A stretch of DNA of 64,000 nt, from the NCBI RefSeq assembly GCF_004798865.1, contig NW_025336346.1:1826176-1890175 (forward strand). The letters are read 5' to 3'. Below the pieces are notes generated by a model. That model saw only the letters and a list, made by a program, of their open reading frames with translations, ran no database searches and was not told where the DNA came from. The DNA is from Varanus komodoensis. Lineage: Eukaryota > Chordata > Lepidosauria > Squamata > Varanidae. The position numbers were made by a program, and so were the translations under genes. Position 1 is the first letter of the stretch, and each line of letters starts with the position of its first letter. This document shows, piece by piece, positions 1-11,679 of the stretch.

Positions 1-189
1 GCCCTGATCTCTGGAAATTTGTGCTAAGCCTTACAGGCTGCTGGAACATGTGTTCAACTTCACCAACTAAGTTATTTGTAGCTCTCCATTTAAGATTTGA
101 CCAGTTGACCCCACACCAGAACTTCAGCAGAAAAGGACAGAAGATTCTTAAGAATTATCCCTCATTTTGTATCAGAAGGGAGCCACAAA

Positions 190-365
190 ACTTATTTGTT
201 TATTTATGTATTTCCCACCTTTTTCCTTTCAAGGAACTCAAGGTAGCTTACGCAATATCTCCCTCCCCTCTCAATCGTATCCTCATAACTACAGCTGTGT
301 GAGCTGGATTGGGCTGAGAGTCTGTGACCAGCCTGAGGACACCCAGTTAGCTCCATGGCTGACTT
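190..365 (-). repeat. Sauria-type SINE, 3' part, degenerate
   Basis: Read on the minus strand, this has the Sauria SINE body: the CCATGG-AGC-ACTGGGTG-like stretch, then the ACAGACTCTCAGCCCAA block, then a tail like CTTGAGTTCCTTGAAAGGAAAAAGGTGGGAAATACATAAATA. The tRNA-like head is missing or too decayed to see. Divergence from the better copies at 5645 and 47913 suggests an old insertion. Confidence 0.65.
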
Positions 366-399
366 GTTGCCTGTGCTGACAGAGGTTTCATCTGTGACC

Positions 400-3300
400 A
401 AGGAGATACATGCATGAAGATGTGCTGAGCTGATGCAAGGCTGGCTGTCTTGCTATAGGCCTCTTTGGCTGTACCCAGCTCTCTCTTTGCATTGCATCTG
501 CAGAATTCCCTAGCACCTAGAAAGTACCGCTTTTCATTCCCAGGTTTTGTAATGGTTTCCGCCATTACATCCATTTTGTCACTTCTGGTTCGATTTACAG
601 TGAGGTTATGCCACAGTCAATTTTTTTGTGAGAATGTCTCCATCATTCTCTACAATGTGCTTCATCATTTCTTTGCAGGTGTTTGGAATAACATATATAT
701 TGATGTTATAGAAAAAAGCACATCCACACACAACTTACAGCTGCCCTTGCTAACTTGGTGACAACTACTTCTGCAGCAAGTGAGTGAACACTCAGAGTTA
801 GTTCCTCTGTATCTTCTAACAGCTTTGTGAGCTTCCCCAATTTTCTCTGATGGTTGGTGGCCTGAGGGACATTTGAGAACATTGCTGATGTGGCGGGAGG
901 TATCGTATTGGCATTGGCAGACACTGGCACTTCGTTAGTGTGAGAGCTTAGCTGTGAATGGTACTGTGGCAGGTGAAGTGATGCATGAGGTATGTCCGTT
1001 ATCAAAGCTGCTGTGGACCATGGTGATGAGTGTGGTGTCTTGTTGTGTGGCATGAACCAGCACCACAGAGAGCTTCCTTTTGTACCAGCAATCTTGCATT
1101 AATGTTTTATCATTCAAGTACAACAGATTTACCAAACTGATTTTTTTTTTTTTTTAGGGAGGAAGGATATTCATCTGATTAAAAACTGACTGAGCAGAAA
1201 GAAATCTGAATAACCATTCTTCTGCTTCTTTCTAATTAAGTCTGTATAGACACAGTCCTTGCACTTGTCCTGGACAGCAAGGGACAAAGGCAAGGTGGTT
1301 TAGTGAAGGCTGGGCTGAACTCTGGCAACTCTGCTGTCTCCAGCAGCCCCGGCCCCGCTCAGCAGCCCTTCAGCTGACTTCTCGTGAGCCTCTCAGGAAA
1401 ACGAAGGGTGGCGACAGGGCGCCCCCTGGCCCCTTCTGGCAGGCAGCCCGTGCAGCACAGGGCAGCTCCACCGCCAGCCAGTTTGCAGGCGCCTCATTCC
1501 CTTCCTCCTGTTCTTCTGTCATGCCTCAGTTGCAGCAACGGCTACTGTACAGGACACGTGTTTCTATTGTGCCGGGCCGTTGGGGTCTTTTCTTGTTTGT
1601 CAGTATTAATCCTTCACCCTTTTGAGGAACTAAAGCATCCCCGAAGAGCATTCGTGTCACGTGACTGACTTCCCGAAGGCTCAGTCCAGCGCTGCCTCTT
1701 CAGCAGCATCTCTCTTGGAAACTCCTGGTGTGGGAAGGCCTCCAGCAGACTGCCAGGCCTAACAGACTGAGCTTGGCCTAAGAGCTCAAGACACCTAGGC
1801 CCAGTTAGTTTTATATAATATTGAGGCATTGTTGTGCTTTCCCAAGAGCTTTCTCAAGAAAACACAAGACTTTTGATGCACTGCAGTGGTGTCCCTTGGT
1901 TTTGTTGCTCTGCGAGAGGGAATCTGCCCATCTCCTAACTCCGTGTCAGTCCCCTGTACGAGAATGGTGCCTTTAGATCACTCGGTGTGAGGGCTTTGCT
2001 CATACACGTTAAGGGTAGTTTCGCAGTTTCTGAGCTGTTTGTGAGGAGCCTCTGTTGTAGAACCCACTATCCCACACGGATCCTCACCACACTTTGCAGG
2101 GCAACAACCATTGTGCGAAAAAAGTCGCTCTGGTTGCTACAGGTATAATTGAAGAGGGTTCTCAGCCCCTCAGTTATACTTTTTGTGAGGCAGGCGTCTC
2201 AGGTATCAACTATAGGGAGGGAAGCTAATCTTGTTCACTTTTTGCAAGCCATCTTCAGTTTCCCTTCTCTTAGGTTTCTAATCTTCTTTGCCTTTCTGTC
2301 TCTCTTTCTCTTAATTTCTCTAAGCATTCTTCTGTAGTCTTCCTGTTTTCACATTTTTCCATTAGAATTTTTTTAGGAGGTGCTCACATTTTAGGGACGG
2401 GGAGCTTCATTGGTGTCTGTGAGAGCCAGGCATGAATAGTGCTTTGTAACAAATTACTTTTGGTATTCACAGTGGCTCAGTTTACTTCAAAAGACGAATA
2501 CCAAGGTTGCATAAACAAGGGCACCCAAGAGGTTGGAAAATTCCCAGGCTCCAGGTCACCTGGATGCCCAGACATTTGCACTGACAAGTAGGAATTTAAG
2601 ACATCACCTTCAGATTTGACGTTGGAGCACAGGTGCTTAGTTTTGCACACGGAAGATAGAAGGTTATATAGTCTGAAAGAGGGCAGAAGCTGATGCAAAG
2701 AACAGAGCCAAATGAAGAATATGTTAGATATCAGAGAAAGGACTTAGTACAGCTATTATGTACACTAAGAGGTGAGAGCATAGATTTACATTTAACTGAC
2801 TTGTTATCAGAGGCAACATGCTTATGTACACAACTTCTGGGGAACTTGAGCAGCAAGGTGCTCCTGTTTCTGCTTGTGAATTTCCAACAGGCAGCTGGTT
2901 GGCCGCTGTGTGAACAGAATGCTGGACAATGGATATTCCATCTGATCAGCTGAATTTTTCTCATGTGTGATTTTCTTCATGCCTGTGACTTACATTCCCA
3001 CCACCCTGGAAGGACAGTTGTAATACAATTGAGAAACAGACTCTGTTTTTGTTGCTATGGCCTGTCAGAAAAGGACACAAGGAGTGGGGAAGCTCTCTTC
3101 ACTTAAGTAGCTACTTGTGGATCCAGGAACAGATAGATGGCAGGAAACAAGCTGAGTTTTAGAAGAACTGAACAGTCCATTTAGATGTGAATCTATGTCC
3201 CACTCTTTGGGGATCCGCTAGCTATGCTAGTATCAGATACACTAAAAGTGAACTTGGTTCTTCTTGCCTGTTCATATGTAACCAAGATGGCATCGTCCAC

Positions 3301-4930
3301 ACAAAAGAGGGAGTGAGTTATCAGCAGTCTTGGGAGAACCCCCAACACATCTTAAGGGGAAGAACACCAAAAAGCACAATGAACACTAAGCCTGGTCAGG
3401 GCCACAGAATGCAGGCTGGTTGTTGGTGGCGAGTAACGCAACACAAATTCCTGGAAGAGAGTGTGGTTGACCAGCTACAGCCCTGCGCAGGAGCACTCTA
3501 CGTGGCAATATTTTGTTGTGGGTCTCGCTAGTTTTGCTCAGTCCCAGCCTGGAATTTGGAGAGAGAAGCACGTTAGATTAGAACATTGTTTTGTGCTTGG
3601 ATGAGGGTCTTAGCTGGATAAGTGCCAAGCTGCTCCCGCCTGAGAGACCCTTGAATGAGTAAGTCATCTATTGTGATCCCCCAAGCCATAATGAGGGTCC
3701 CCCTTTCTCCTCCTCCTCCCGCTACCCCATTGGACAGGGAGCTGGGGATCAGGTTGCTGCTCATGTCCTACGCACTGCTGTCAGCATTTTGTGGGGATTC
3801 AGGTTTGAGAGGAGGTCAGGGGTCACTGCATAGACTCAGCTGCCTGTCCATCACCTTTACAAAGGTCATATTAGCAATCCCTTGGCTGTCACTGTGCATC
3901 AGGCATGCAGTCAGGGGGAGTGACAACTGCCTGTCAGAGCCCTCTTGCCTCTGCCTCTCCTCCGCCTCTCACAACTTTGTGGACTCGTTAACTGTGTGGG
4001 TGTGTTCACCCACCTCTGATCACTCAAGCATGAGGCCTTTCAGGTTCGCTTTGTCTGCCGCTTGACGTTTGACTTCCAGTGCAGGAGGGCGTCCCGAAAA
4101 GCTTAACTGTGAATTGCACAGAGCAGCAGGAGCGGCAGCTCCATTGAGCCCTTTATACGGTGTCTTCATTTCATTCACTCACCAGGAATATGTTTAACAA
4201 AACCCAGAAAAGCCCCTTTGGAGACACACAACCCCTTTGCACGCTCTCCCTGGTGAGAGTGGAGTGTGCAGCTTAAAGACCAAGGGAACAGGTGGCAGGA
4301 GGTTTAATGAATTTCCAGATTCCCACCAAGACCTTTTCAGCAAAGGTCTAGTGCCTGGACAGGCAAAGGCAGCACAATACAGAGGGCCAAGAGCTGGGCC
4401 GGGTCTCGGGCTGGAGATGCACTGCAGTGCAAAGCTCCCTGCAAGCGATTGGGGCATTATGCATTACTGGTGTGACGAGAACAAAAGCTAAAACATGCCA
4501 GAGCATGAACATGCCTGGACTGGCAAGAGTATGTGTCCAAGGGCTCTGATGTCAAGGCTTAGGTGCACACTGCTGCACTGCAGCCCATTCTGGGGTTGTC
4601 TTACCTGCACTGGGCATTAACAACTAATACGGATTCAAGTGGAGCCAGTTTGTGCTCTGGGACACGCTTGGCTAAGAACAGTCAGCAAATACCAGCAGAT
4701 TTCAGAGGAAAACTGATCTGATACATCTTTTGCTTGTGTGCTGAAGTGCCCGATGTCTCTGAGTGGCACTGCAAGAAAGCAAGAGAATGGAGAAATCCCC
4801 CTGCCTTGTGGAAAGGAGGAACAGATGTGTATAACTTATATGAAATTTCTTTACTCTCTGTTTACCTTGACATTTTTTTTTCTAGGAAAAGAAGGGTAGG
4901 TAGTTCATCTGTTGAAAAAGATGGAGTTTG
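400..4930. other. No gene recognised
   Basis: The stretch has no exon, RNA gene or transposon I can name. There is a T-run at 1141-1155 and a moderately GC-rich patch at 1330-1520 that lacks the CpG density of a promoter island. Open frames of about 60-140 codons occur on both strands but show no family motifs or splice context. Confidence 0.6.
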
Positions 4931-4933
4931 GCC

Positions 4934-4934
4934 T

Positions 4935-4986
<52 letters not shown>
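4934..4986. repeat. (CT)n microsatellite
   Basis: About 26 uninterrupted CT units, followed by a short imperfect TTTCTC end. It lies just upstream of the transposon cluster. Confidence 0.97.
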
Positions 4987-4990
<4 letters not shown>

Positions 4991-5103
4991 AAAGTTTTAA
5001 GTCTACAGTTGACAGTTTTCTTGGATCAAATTCGTTCAGTAAAGGATCAAGCAACTGTGGTGGCATGTAATGCCTCCCATCAGCTGAAGTTGATATGCTA
5101 GAG

Positions 5104-5469
5104 CAGGGGTCCTCAAACTTTTCCAACAGGGGCCAGTTCAAAGGTACTCGCAGTGGGTGCGGGCCGCCAAGGCAGTGCCAGCGTGGGGCGTGGGCCGAGG
5201 AAGCTGCTTGCTCACGAGATCATTTTTGCCAAGCGAATCCAAACCGATCTCCACATGAGCAAGCTGCTGCTGGGCACGCACATGACGAGGCGCTGGCTTG
5301 CTTGTGAGGAGATCGTTCTCCAGGCAAATCCAAGCCTATCTCCGCACAAGCAAGCCATGTGCCTGCACACATGCGCATGCACAGCGAGTGCAAAACCTTT
5401 GGGGTGGGACCATTAAATGGGCATGGCAGGCCGGATCCGGCCCGTGGGCCGTAGTTTGAGGACCCATGT
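5104..5469. mobile_element. Non-autonomous hAT-type DNA transposon
   Basis: The left end reads CAGGGGTCCTCAAACTTTT and the right end AGTTTGAGGACCCATG, forming terminal inverted repeats of about 15 bp. The 8-bp flanks TGCTAGAG and TGCTAAAT agree at 6 of 8 positions, as expected for a decayed hAT target duplication. The interior is CpG-rich, encodes no transposase, and contains a repeated unit (GAGATC-TT--CCA-GC-AATCCAA) at about 5216-5245 and 5308-5340. The end next to the right TIR contains a GGCCGGATCCGGCCC palindrome. Confidence 0.8.
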
Positions 5470-5471
5470 GC

Positions 5472-5645
5472 TAAATGCATTTCCTTCTGGATAAGGATAG
5501 CTTGACCACTGTTATCACCACTCTGGTAACATCTAGGATTGGTTACTATAATGCATCATATGATGGGCTGCCCATGAAGACTGTTCAGAATCTGCATAGC
5601 AGAGAATATAGCATGGAGAGTACTAACTGGGACCAGGTGTTGAGA
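5472..5645 (+). mobile_element. L2/CR1-clade LINE fragment, part 1 (reverse transcriptase C-terminal region)
   Basis: Translation gives DSLTTVITTLVTSRI, then GYYNASYDGLPMKTVQ, a decayed form of the LVTSRLDYCNALY-GLPLKTV motif found near the C-terminus of L2/CR1-type reverse transcriptases and seen intact at 54933. It breaks off at the SINE at 5645 and resumes at about 5895. Confidence 0.8.
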
Positions 5646-5890
5646 GCCAGTGTGGTGCAGTGGTTAAGAGTGCGAGACTGGGACTTAGGAGATCTGAATT
5701 CTAGTTCTTGCTCCACCATGGAGCCAAGTGGGTGACTTTGGGCCACTCACAGACTCTCAGCCCAACCTACCTCACATGGGTGTTGTTATGAGGGTAAGAT
5801 TAAGAGGAGGAGGAGGATTATGCAAGCCATCTTGAGTTCCTTGGAAGGAAAAACAGCAGGATATAATTATAGTAAACAAACATGCAAACA
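5645..5890 (+). mobile_element. Sauria-type SINE inserted in a LINE
   Basis: The head has an RNA-polymerase-III A-box-like GTGGTGCAGTGGTTAAGAG, followed by the body (GACTGGGACTTAGGAGATC, CACTCACAGACTCTCAGCC, CAACCTACCTCACATGGGTG) and a Bov-B-like 3' end (CATCTTGAGTTCCTTGGAAGG, GGATATAATTATAG). It splits one LINE reading frame in two, so it is younger than that LINE. Confidence 0.88.
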
Positions 5891-6100
5891 AAACATATTG
5901 TGTCAAGATATTCCAGGACTTCCCTTGGTCTGTTTCCAGGCACAATTCAGAATACTCATGTGTAGTGTCTTATGGGTTTGCTGTTCTATCTATGTTTTTA
6001 TCAATTATTTTATGATGTTGTATTCGTGTTAATATAGTTTAGACGTTATCCTGGGAACTTCATAAGGCACAGTATATAAAATCCTTAAATAAATGAACTA
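5891..6100 (+). mobile_element. L2/CR1-clade LINE fragment, part 2
   Basis: After the SINE, the sequence reads GLPLVCFQAQFRILM, a decayed form of the LHWLP--FRAQFKVLV motif that follows the part-1 motif in this LINE family. It then runs into a 3' end resembling GGCACAGTATATAAAATCC-TTAAATAAATGAA, the usual 3'-UTR tail. The distance between motif and tail is short, so an internal deletion is likely. Confidence 0.7.
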
Positions 6101-7640
6101 TATCTTTTCCTCTCAGAGATTATGAAAGACTAATGCATCCACCTAAGCTGGTTCAGTCCATCCACTTCTGTGTTTTGCCTAAGAAGCATTAAGGTGAAGC
6201 CACATTTGCGCACCAATATTTCATAATACTAAAAAACAACAGCAACAAATTCAGGTTTAATAAAGATGCTACCCTGGTCTTGTTTCTTTCGATTTATTTT
6301 AGGAATACAGGAGCTCACTTTCCATTTGCTATAGGCCACTTGACTCTTCTCATAACCCCTACAGGAAGTCATGGTTATGGGGAAGATCCTGCTAACTCCA
6401 TTTAGCTGGGAGCCACCAGGTATGGCAGGCCTGGATCTTTCATCCAGATATCCAGCCCAGTAGGAATATTTGCTACCCCCTATGCACATATAGCAAAGAC
6501 GCCTACATGACTGAAGTTTCCCAGCCTTTGCTGAACTCTTTTGGGTGGGTTCCAACAAGTTCCTGGTCCGTTCTACTGCATTCTGCACTAGATTCTGGAG
6601 CAGCCTTTGTCTGTATATGTAGTGAGGGTGCATTTTCCTTTTGATCCAGCATGCATGCTAGAAGATGAATCCCATATGTGCCAGAAGATGTACACAACCA
6701 GCTTGGCACAGGCTGAGAAGTAACACTGCGGGCTTTTCTCCACAATCACCACATGCTGAAGTGGTCATGAGAACTGGAAAAAATGTTCCTGGCATACCTT
6801 GTACCAACTGTTCTTCCGTATGTTTGCTGTGCTGCTAAGATAAGCTGGGGAAGTGCGATCGCATATCAGTACTTTCTAGTTGTGTCCATCTGAGATGAAT
6901 TAACATTGCTGAGAAGGACTAACAACGTAGCTACTACTTTATTGACAATGCTGCTCGATTGCACATGACTTGGAGGTAGCAAAGTAAGTGTAAAGTAAGC
7001 ATAAAACAAATGGCTAGATGAGGAGAATCACCATTATAGTTCAGTAATATAAGATCATTAATGGGGAAAGGTAGGGAAGAATTGTAGCTCGTGGTAGAGT
7101 ATATGTTTTGGATGCAGAAGGGCTCTGGTGCAGCCTCCAGTTGGACAGGAAAAAACTGCTGCCAGTCCGTGTTGTCAGTACTAAGCAAGATGGACCAGTG
7201 ATCTGTCTCTGCACAAGACAGCTTCCTGTATCCCTGTGATGCAGCAAGCCTCAGCCTGGGGTGATAGGTTGTACTAACAAAACCTGTATGAGCCTATGTT
7301 TGAAGATCTGTAAACCTTAATTCCTTCAGAAGTTCTCGTTTCCGGTTAATGGGAAATACCTCTACATTTCTGCACATCTTGTATAATAAAGCATAATTTA
7401 TCACTGTATGGGTAGACGGTACTAATCAGCTATAAAGGACCTAATCTTGTCCGTGACTCTTTTAATATGGAATTAGTTGTGTGTGTTTCTCCTTCACCTC
7501 CCCTTATTCTTTCCTCTTAGAAGGAATAGAGGTTATAGGTTGCCTTTCCAGCACCTGTGTTTCATGCAGAATTTGATACCTTACTTATGGCACAGGCTTG
7601 TGGCTTTTAATAGCATCACCTGTATTTGTGTATGTTCCAT
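6100..7640. other. No gene recognised
   Basis: AT-rich sequence with no exon, RNA gene or repeat that I can identify. Confidence 0.6.
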
Positions 7641-7649
7641 AAACTCAAA

Positions 7650-7990
7650 CAACTCGAAACCAGGATCTCTTAAGGAACGTTTTCCCCTACACCGACCCCA
7701 GCCCTTTACAAGCTTTGCAGCCGTCCCTGTTGTCCATACCACAGACTATAGATTTCCATTTGGGAGTGACTCAAATAGTGTCTTTCTCTGCAGTGGTGCC
7801 TGTCCTGTGGCTTGAGCTCCCCGAATGAAATCCATCAGGCCTTGGTGCTGGCATGTTTTGGGTGTTTGTGTTTATTTATCTGTTTTCTTTGGCTTTCCCA
7901 TAGCAATGGGGCATCTTTGATTTTTGTATTTCTTCTTTTGTAAACCATTTTGGGGTTTGTTTCTAATAAGAAATGAATGGCATGATGATG
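7650..7990 (+). mobile_element. LINE 3' end (L2-like), degenerate
   Basis: The piece around 7770-7830 reads TTTCTCTGCAGTGGTGCCTG-CCTGTGGCTTGAGCTCCCCGAA, equivalent to the AFSAVVP-LWNALP motif seen in the better copy at 55290. A 3'-UTR-like end follows, with TGTAAACCATTTTGGGGTTTG at about 7940 and an A-rich tail near 7970. Confidence 0.65.
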
Positions 7991-8764
7991 GACCAGCACT
8001 ACCAGACCTTTCACAGATGTGCCATAAAGTTAATATAGATTGAAATTCTAGAATGGCTGGTTCCCAGGAAGCAGTTCCATCCCCTGAACAGATTGTAGAT
8101 ATATGTTTTAAATGATTCCTGCAGGAATCTATTTAACACTTTAACAAAAGTTATCTCTTCCCACCCTAGTGAATGAGCTGTGAGATGAACTTTACATAAT
8201 CAAATATTTATTTCTGAGCACATCTCCAGGGTGCTTAATAATGTGTTTCAAAAGTCTACATTCCAGGCTTGAAATAAATGATGCAGATGATCTTCATGCA
8301 CACGTTTCATTTTGTACTCACTACTTACAATTTTGCAGGGTTCTTTTTTTAAGGAATGCTATTAGGGAGACAACAAGAGTGTTATGGTAGATAACTTGAG
8401 TGGAATTGGTGGTTTACAAATGGGGGCAAAGATTGGGTAGAGAAGTCATATAATAATGCAAAGATGAAAAGGCCCTACAGCTTAGACCTTTTCAGTCACT
8501 TCCATCCTATTGTTACATGCATCTCTATAACCCTAAAGGGTAGAAACACTTAAAAAAGAAAAAGCAAGCTGAGCTTCTGAGAAATCTGGACATTTTAGCT
8601 TTCATGTACCTCATTGCATGTGAAATTACAGAGAAAGATCAACTATAGCAATTTCCAGCACTCCCCATCTCACATTTTGGAAGCACCTGTAGTTACGGAT
8701 GTGACCAAAACAGGACTTTAGATGAACAGGTATCTAATGGTGGAAAGATGAGCTGTTGAGCTCA

Positions 8765-8815
8765 ACTGTAGTCCATGGAAGCTTATGCGGTAATAAATCT
8801 GCCGTTTGTGAACTG
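8765..8815 (+). repeat. Short fragment of a dispersed amniote repeat
   Basis: The motif TGTAGTCCATGGAAGCTTATG followed by CGGTAATAAAT matches the common amniote repeat core CCA-GAAAGCTTATGC-NAATAAAT. A second fragment lies at 31125-31205. The wider family is not certain to me. Confidence 0.5.
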
Positions 8816-8897
8816 TGGTATTTGTTGGGAAATTTGTAATTTTGTAAGACCAATATTTCATACTCAGAACAACCTGTTCTGACATGATATGGACATG

Positions 8898-9107
8898 TAT
8901 GGATAATGGGTAGAGTGCTGGACTGGGACTCTGTGTTCTAGTCTCCACTTGGCTGTGAAAGGTGAGCCAGTCACTGACTCTCAGTGTAACCTACCTCAAA
9001 GATTGTTTTGAGGATAACATGGAAAAAAGGAGGGTCATGTAAGTCACCTAGAGGTCGCTACAGGAAAAAAGGGCAGGATATAAATTCACTAAAGAAAGAA
9101 AGAATAT
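8898..9107 (+). mobile_element. Sauria-type SINE
   Basis: The copy keeps GGTAGAGTGCTGGACTGGGAC, the CCAGTCACTGACTCTCAG block, a GATTGTTTTGAGGATAACATGG block and the tail GGGCAGGATATAAATTCAC followed by (AAAG)n. The head start is slightly truncated or diverged. Confidence 0.85.
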
Positions 9108-9694
9108 GTCTGCAGAGTTTTATTGTTTGTTTCCCTACATGCCTTTTTTAAATGTTGAACAGAGAAATGAAACATAAAAACAGTGCCATTGATCATAACA
9201 ATATGCTGAAAGGCTCTAGCTGCGGTTAGCTATAATCTTGACTCTCTCCCCTGCCTCCCCGGCTTTGTCCCTGATGTTCTCTGTTTGTATTTTGCGTATT
9301 TTTATCCTGCCTTTGATGCAGGGTTTTAATGATGTAACTTTTTCCATTGATTCCATTCTGTAGCTATTTAAAAAGTTCTCTCAATGTCTATAAAACAGAC
9401 AAACATCTTCCACGGTGTCTTTTGTTCTTCTCTAGTTTGTTAATGAATGTCTTTAGGGCAGAAAGATGCTTAGGGGCCGCTTCCCTGTGTGCTCGGAGTT
9501 CGGGGATTCTGCCTGCTGTTTTAAAGGCAGGGCTGCACAACTGTTTGCTGACACTGTTCACAATGTATACTGACAGTGTTTGGAGGTGAGCGGGAGGGAA
9601 ATCGCGTGCATCTGGAGAAGGGGAGTGCTGCCTACAGTCATTGTTCCAAGATGTCTCGGAAGAGGAGAATTCAGTTTAGGAAGCATTCTTGAAA

Positions 9695-9800
9695 GGGTTT
9701 GGTTAGCCTTCCCCAACCAGGTGCCTTCCAAACAGGTTGGACTACTACACTGCCCATCATCCTTAGCCAGCTTGACCATTGGGGGAGGCTGATATAGGCT
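9695..9800. mobile_element. Foldback hAT-like element remnant
   Basis: CCTTCCCCAACCAGGTGCC-TCCA followed by GGTTGGACTACTACACTGCCC matches the widespread reptile element whose ends read TTCCCCAACCTGGTGCCCTCCA. Related pieces lie at 19140-19245, 27262-27410, 33505-33655 and 49890-50030. It appears truncated, with no clear opposite end. Confidence 0.5.
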
Positions 9801-9964
9801 GTAACCAGGAGGCACCTCTCCTGTCCCACTCCCATTCAGTATTTGCACTGCTTTTCAGTGGGAATCCACACCCAGGCAAGCTGGGCAGACTTTCCTAAGC
9901 CAGCATGTCTTGCAGTGAAATATACATGGAGGGAGGGGGGAGATTTTTTCCATCTGACATGCCC

Positions 9965-10195
9965 TGCATATTAATTAATTAATTAATTGTATTTGTTTGC
10001 TTCCCCATGGCTCTCTGGGCGGCTCACAGAAAAGAGAAACAGCAGCACATGTGTTATAAATAGCACAGATTAGAATAATCAGAACGTATAAAGAGAACTC
10101 TTGCGAATATGCATACAGTGGAGTCACACTGGAGTGGAAGAGTATGTGGCACCAGCAAATACCCTGTTGCATGCACAGAAGGAAAAAACAGGCAA
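9965..10195 (-). mobile_element. LINE 3'-UTR fragment
   Basis: On the minus strand it ends in a gene-free A-rich stretch, then CGCCCAGAGAGCCATGGGG-like sequence and an (AATT)n tail (plus-strand ATTAATTAATTAATTAATTG at 9970-9988). The order and tail resemble the other minus-strand LINE 3' ends at 29955, 51030 and 55660. Confidence 0.6.
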
Positions 10196-10495
10196 ACAAA
10201 GAAGAGCCAGGCCTGACCAGTCCAAGAGGCCTATTCAGCCCTGAATGTCCTAGTAGGACATGAGCGCAATGGTGTGCCCCTCCACCTTTTTGCCCTTCCT
10301 GTCCTAGGGCTTTTTCTGGTGGAAATGTTTTTCTGTTTGGCTGCCTCTATCAAACCAGCCTTAAAACTTTCTGGATCCCTCATACCTATATTAGGTAGGG
10401 TGAGAGTTGGCTATTAGATGTGGGTGACCCAAAAAGAAAAGAGATGACCCAATTTCAAATAATAACTTCATATTTTACTGAAGGAAACAGGTTAT

Positions 10496-10728
10496 TTGTT
10501 AATGCATTAATTATATTTATATCCCACTGTTTTTCCTTTTAAGGCACTCAAGGTGACTTACATAGTTCTCCTCTTATCCTCACAACAACAACCCTGCTAG
10601 GTAGGTTGGGCTGAGAGTCTTTGACTGTCCAAAGTCACCCAGTGGGCTCCATGGCTGAGTGTGGACTAGAACCCAGATCTTCCGAGTCCTCGACCTGCAC
10701 TTTTAACCACTACACCACACTGGTTCTC
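10496..10728 (-). mobile_element. Sauria-type SINE
   Basis: A nearly complete minus-strand copy. The right end (10700-10728) holds the head as GTGTAGTGGTTAAAAGTGC in reverse complement. The middle holds GAGTCTTTGACTGTCCAAAG and CACTCAGCCATGGAGCCCAC in reverse complement. The left end holds the CCTTGAGTGCCTTAAAAGGAAAAACAGTGGGATATAAATATAATTAATG-like tail. Confidence 0.87.
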
Positions 10729-11300
10729 CCTGATAATTTTGCTAATAGGAAGAAGGTTCAAAAACCTGAACTGGATACATATACACAGACATACACACCA
10801 TGACACACACTAAAAAGAGCACTAGAGTAATAACAAAATAGAGATAAAACCGAAGGTCCCTTATCCAAAAAACACCTAACCTTCATTGATTCAGCTCAGT
10901 CAGTTTCGTGCTCCAGCAGCACTGACCCTTTCTTTTCTCTTGCACTCTCGGGTAGCTTTCCTTCCTTCCCTCTCTTTTTCTATCTGTGTCCTTTCCTCTC
11001 TGCCTTTGGTTTTTTCCTCTTAAAGATAGATTTTTCTCTCTCCAACTTCAACCAATCAAGAAGGCAGTTTCTGTTCATGAATTGAAACTTTCTCTCTGAA
11101 TTAAATGTTGATCTCTAATCTAAGCTCTTGGATGAAAACTATTATTGTGCACTTGCACATTAAATTCAGATATGGAGAACAGCTCTGTTACTTTACACAG
11201 AGCGCATGCTCTATCTGTAGAAGCTTCTGGGAGCAGCCCTGGGCCTCTCAAGTAGAGCCTCAGATTAAGAAAGACCCCTTCCTGCGGACCTGGGAAGAAT

Positions 11301-11679
11301 TTGCTAATCAGCATAAAAGGTAAAAAAGGTAAAGGTTTCCCCTTGACATTAAGTCCAGTCATGCCTGACTCTAGGGGGCGGTGCTCATCTCCGTTTCCTA
11401 GCCGAGGGAGCCAGCGTTTGTCCGCAGACAGTCTCTGTGGTCATGTGGCCGGCATGACTAAACACCGAAGTACACGAAACACTGTTACCTGCCCATCGAA
11501 GTGGTACCTTTTTATCTACTTGCATTTGCATGCTTTCGAACTGCAAGGTTGGCAGTAGCTGGGACGGAGCAACAGGAACTCACCCCATTGTGCAGATTCG
11601 AACTGGCAACCTTTCGATCAACCAGCCCAGCAGCACAGCGGTTTAAACCACTGCGCCACCTGCAGTCCTTGCTAATCAG
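11301..11679 (-). mobile_element. Squam1-type tRNA-derived SINE with 11-bp target duplication
   Basis: The element body spans 11312-11668 (357 bp). Identical flanks TTGCTAATCAG at 11301-11311 and 11669-11679 are the target-site duplication. On the minus strand the head has an A box (TGGCGCAGTGGTTTAAACC) and a B box (GGTTGCCAGTTCGAATC), as in tRNA genes. The tail reads AAAGGTAAAAAAGG-style in the opposite sense, next to GGTTTCCCCTTGACATTAAG on the plus strand. Length and sequence fit the squamate SINE commonly called Squam1. The family name is from memory. Confidence 0.88.

Noticed and set aside
11620-11665. tRNA gene (A and B boxes on the minus strand)
   Set aside because: The boxes belong to the head of the SINE flanked by target duplications, and no tRNA cloverleaf end is present.
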